From assembly GCA_024280535.1 (NCBI GenBank), contig JAJRPY010000061.1, forward strand, positions 1 to 6,673: DNA of 6,673 nucleotides, written 5' to 3'. Below, piece by piece: positions 6,006 to 6,673 of this stretch. This stretch comes from Gammaproteobacteria bacterium. Its GTDB lineage: Bacteria; Pseudomonadota; Gammaproteobacteria; PS1; Pseudothioglobaceae. Each line of letters opens with the position of its first letter. Positions within the stretch are counted from its first letter, which is position 1. Position numbers and translations under genes: made by a program. The notes below the pieces were generated by a model that was not told the origin of the DNA, did no database searches, and saw only the letters and a list, made by a program, of their open reading frames with translations.

Positions 6006-6673
<668 letters not shown>

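Overview
This window looks like chromosomal DNA from a low-GC gammaproteobacterium. By eye it is AT-rich (roughly 40% GC or a little less). The proteins (FtsW tail, MurG, BioB, GlnA, HemF) resemble gammaproteobacterial versions. Low GC, an adenylylatable GSI-beta glutamine synthetase and a TusA-type sulfur carrier would fit a sulfur-oxidising lineage such as the SUP05/Thioglobus group. That placement is an inference and was not tested. There is no transposase, integrase, CRISPR array, rRNA or tRNA.

Left part (1-2290): the last 45 codons of ftsW run into murG, with overlapping reading frames, on the + strand. This is a fragment of the division and cell-wall (dcw) cluster, but the usual next gene murC is absent. 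Instead bioB (biotin synthase) points at murG from the opposite strand. Between bioB and the upstream glnA lie a strong intrinsic terminator for glnA and a neat 7-bp-arm inverted repeat that could be an operator for bioB.

Middle (2291-3975): glnA on the - strand has a clear Shine-Dalgarno sequence and a sigma70-like promoter. A 269-bp upstream region carries a small inverted repeat over the -35 box and a widely spaced 11-bp inverted repeat, and no convincing gene.

Right-centre (3976-5621): a compact redox module. An HxlR-family regulator is divergent from a two-gene operon encoding an NfsB-like nitroreductase and an MdaB-like flavodoxin-fold NAD(P)H:quinone reductase. The two promoters are back to back and share their -35 region. 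Repeated TATACTT elements and an inverted repeat lie over them, as expected for an HxlR protein that represses itself and its neighbour. The regulator's reading frame continues upstream of its first usable start codon (GTG) into the family's conserved Glu-His-Cys-Pro segment. It then meets an in-frame TGA with no ATG/GTG/TTG, although a strong Shine-Dalgarno sequence stands exactly where one would be needed. A one-base deletion in the original ATG would explain this, and it is the most unusual feature of the window.

Right end (5622-6673): a gene-free gap with a weak hairpin, then on the - strand hemF (oxygen-dependent coproporphyrinogen III oxidase, cut by the window end) followed after one base by tusA, a probable two-gene transcription unit. 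No wholly new system is evident. The most interesting points are the regulator lesion and the architecture of the redox module.
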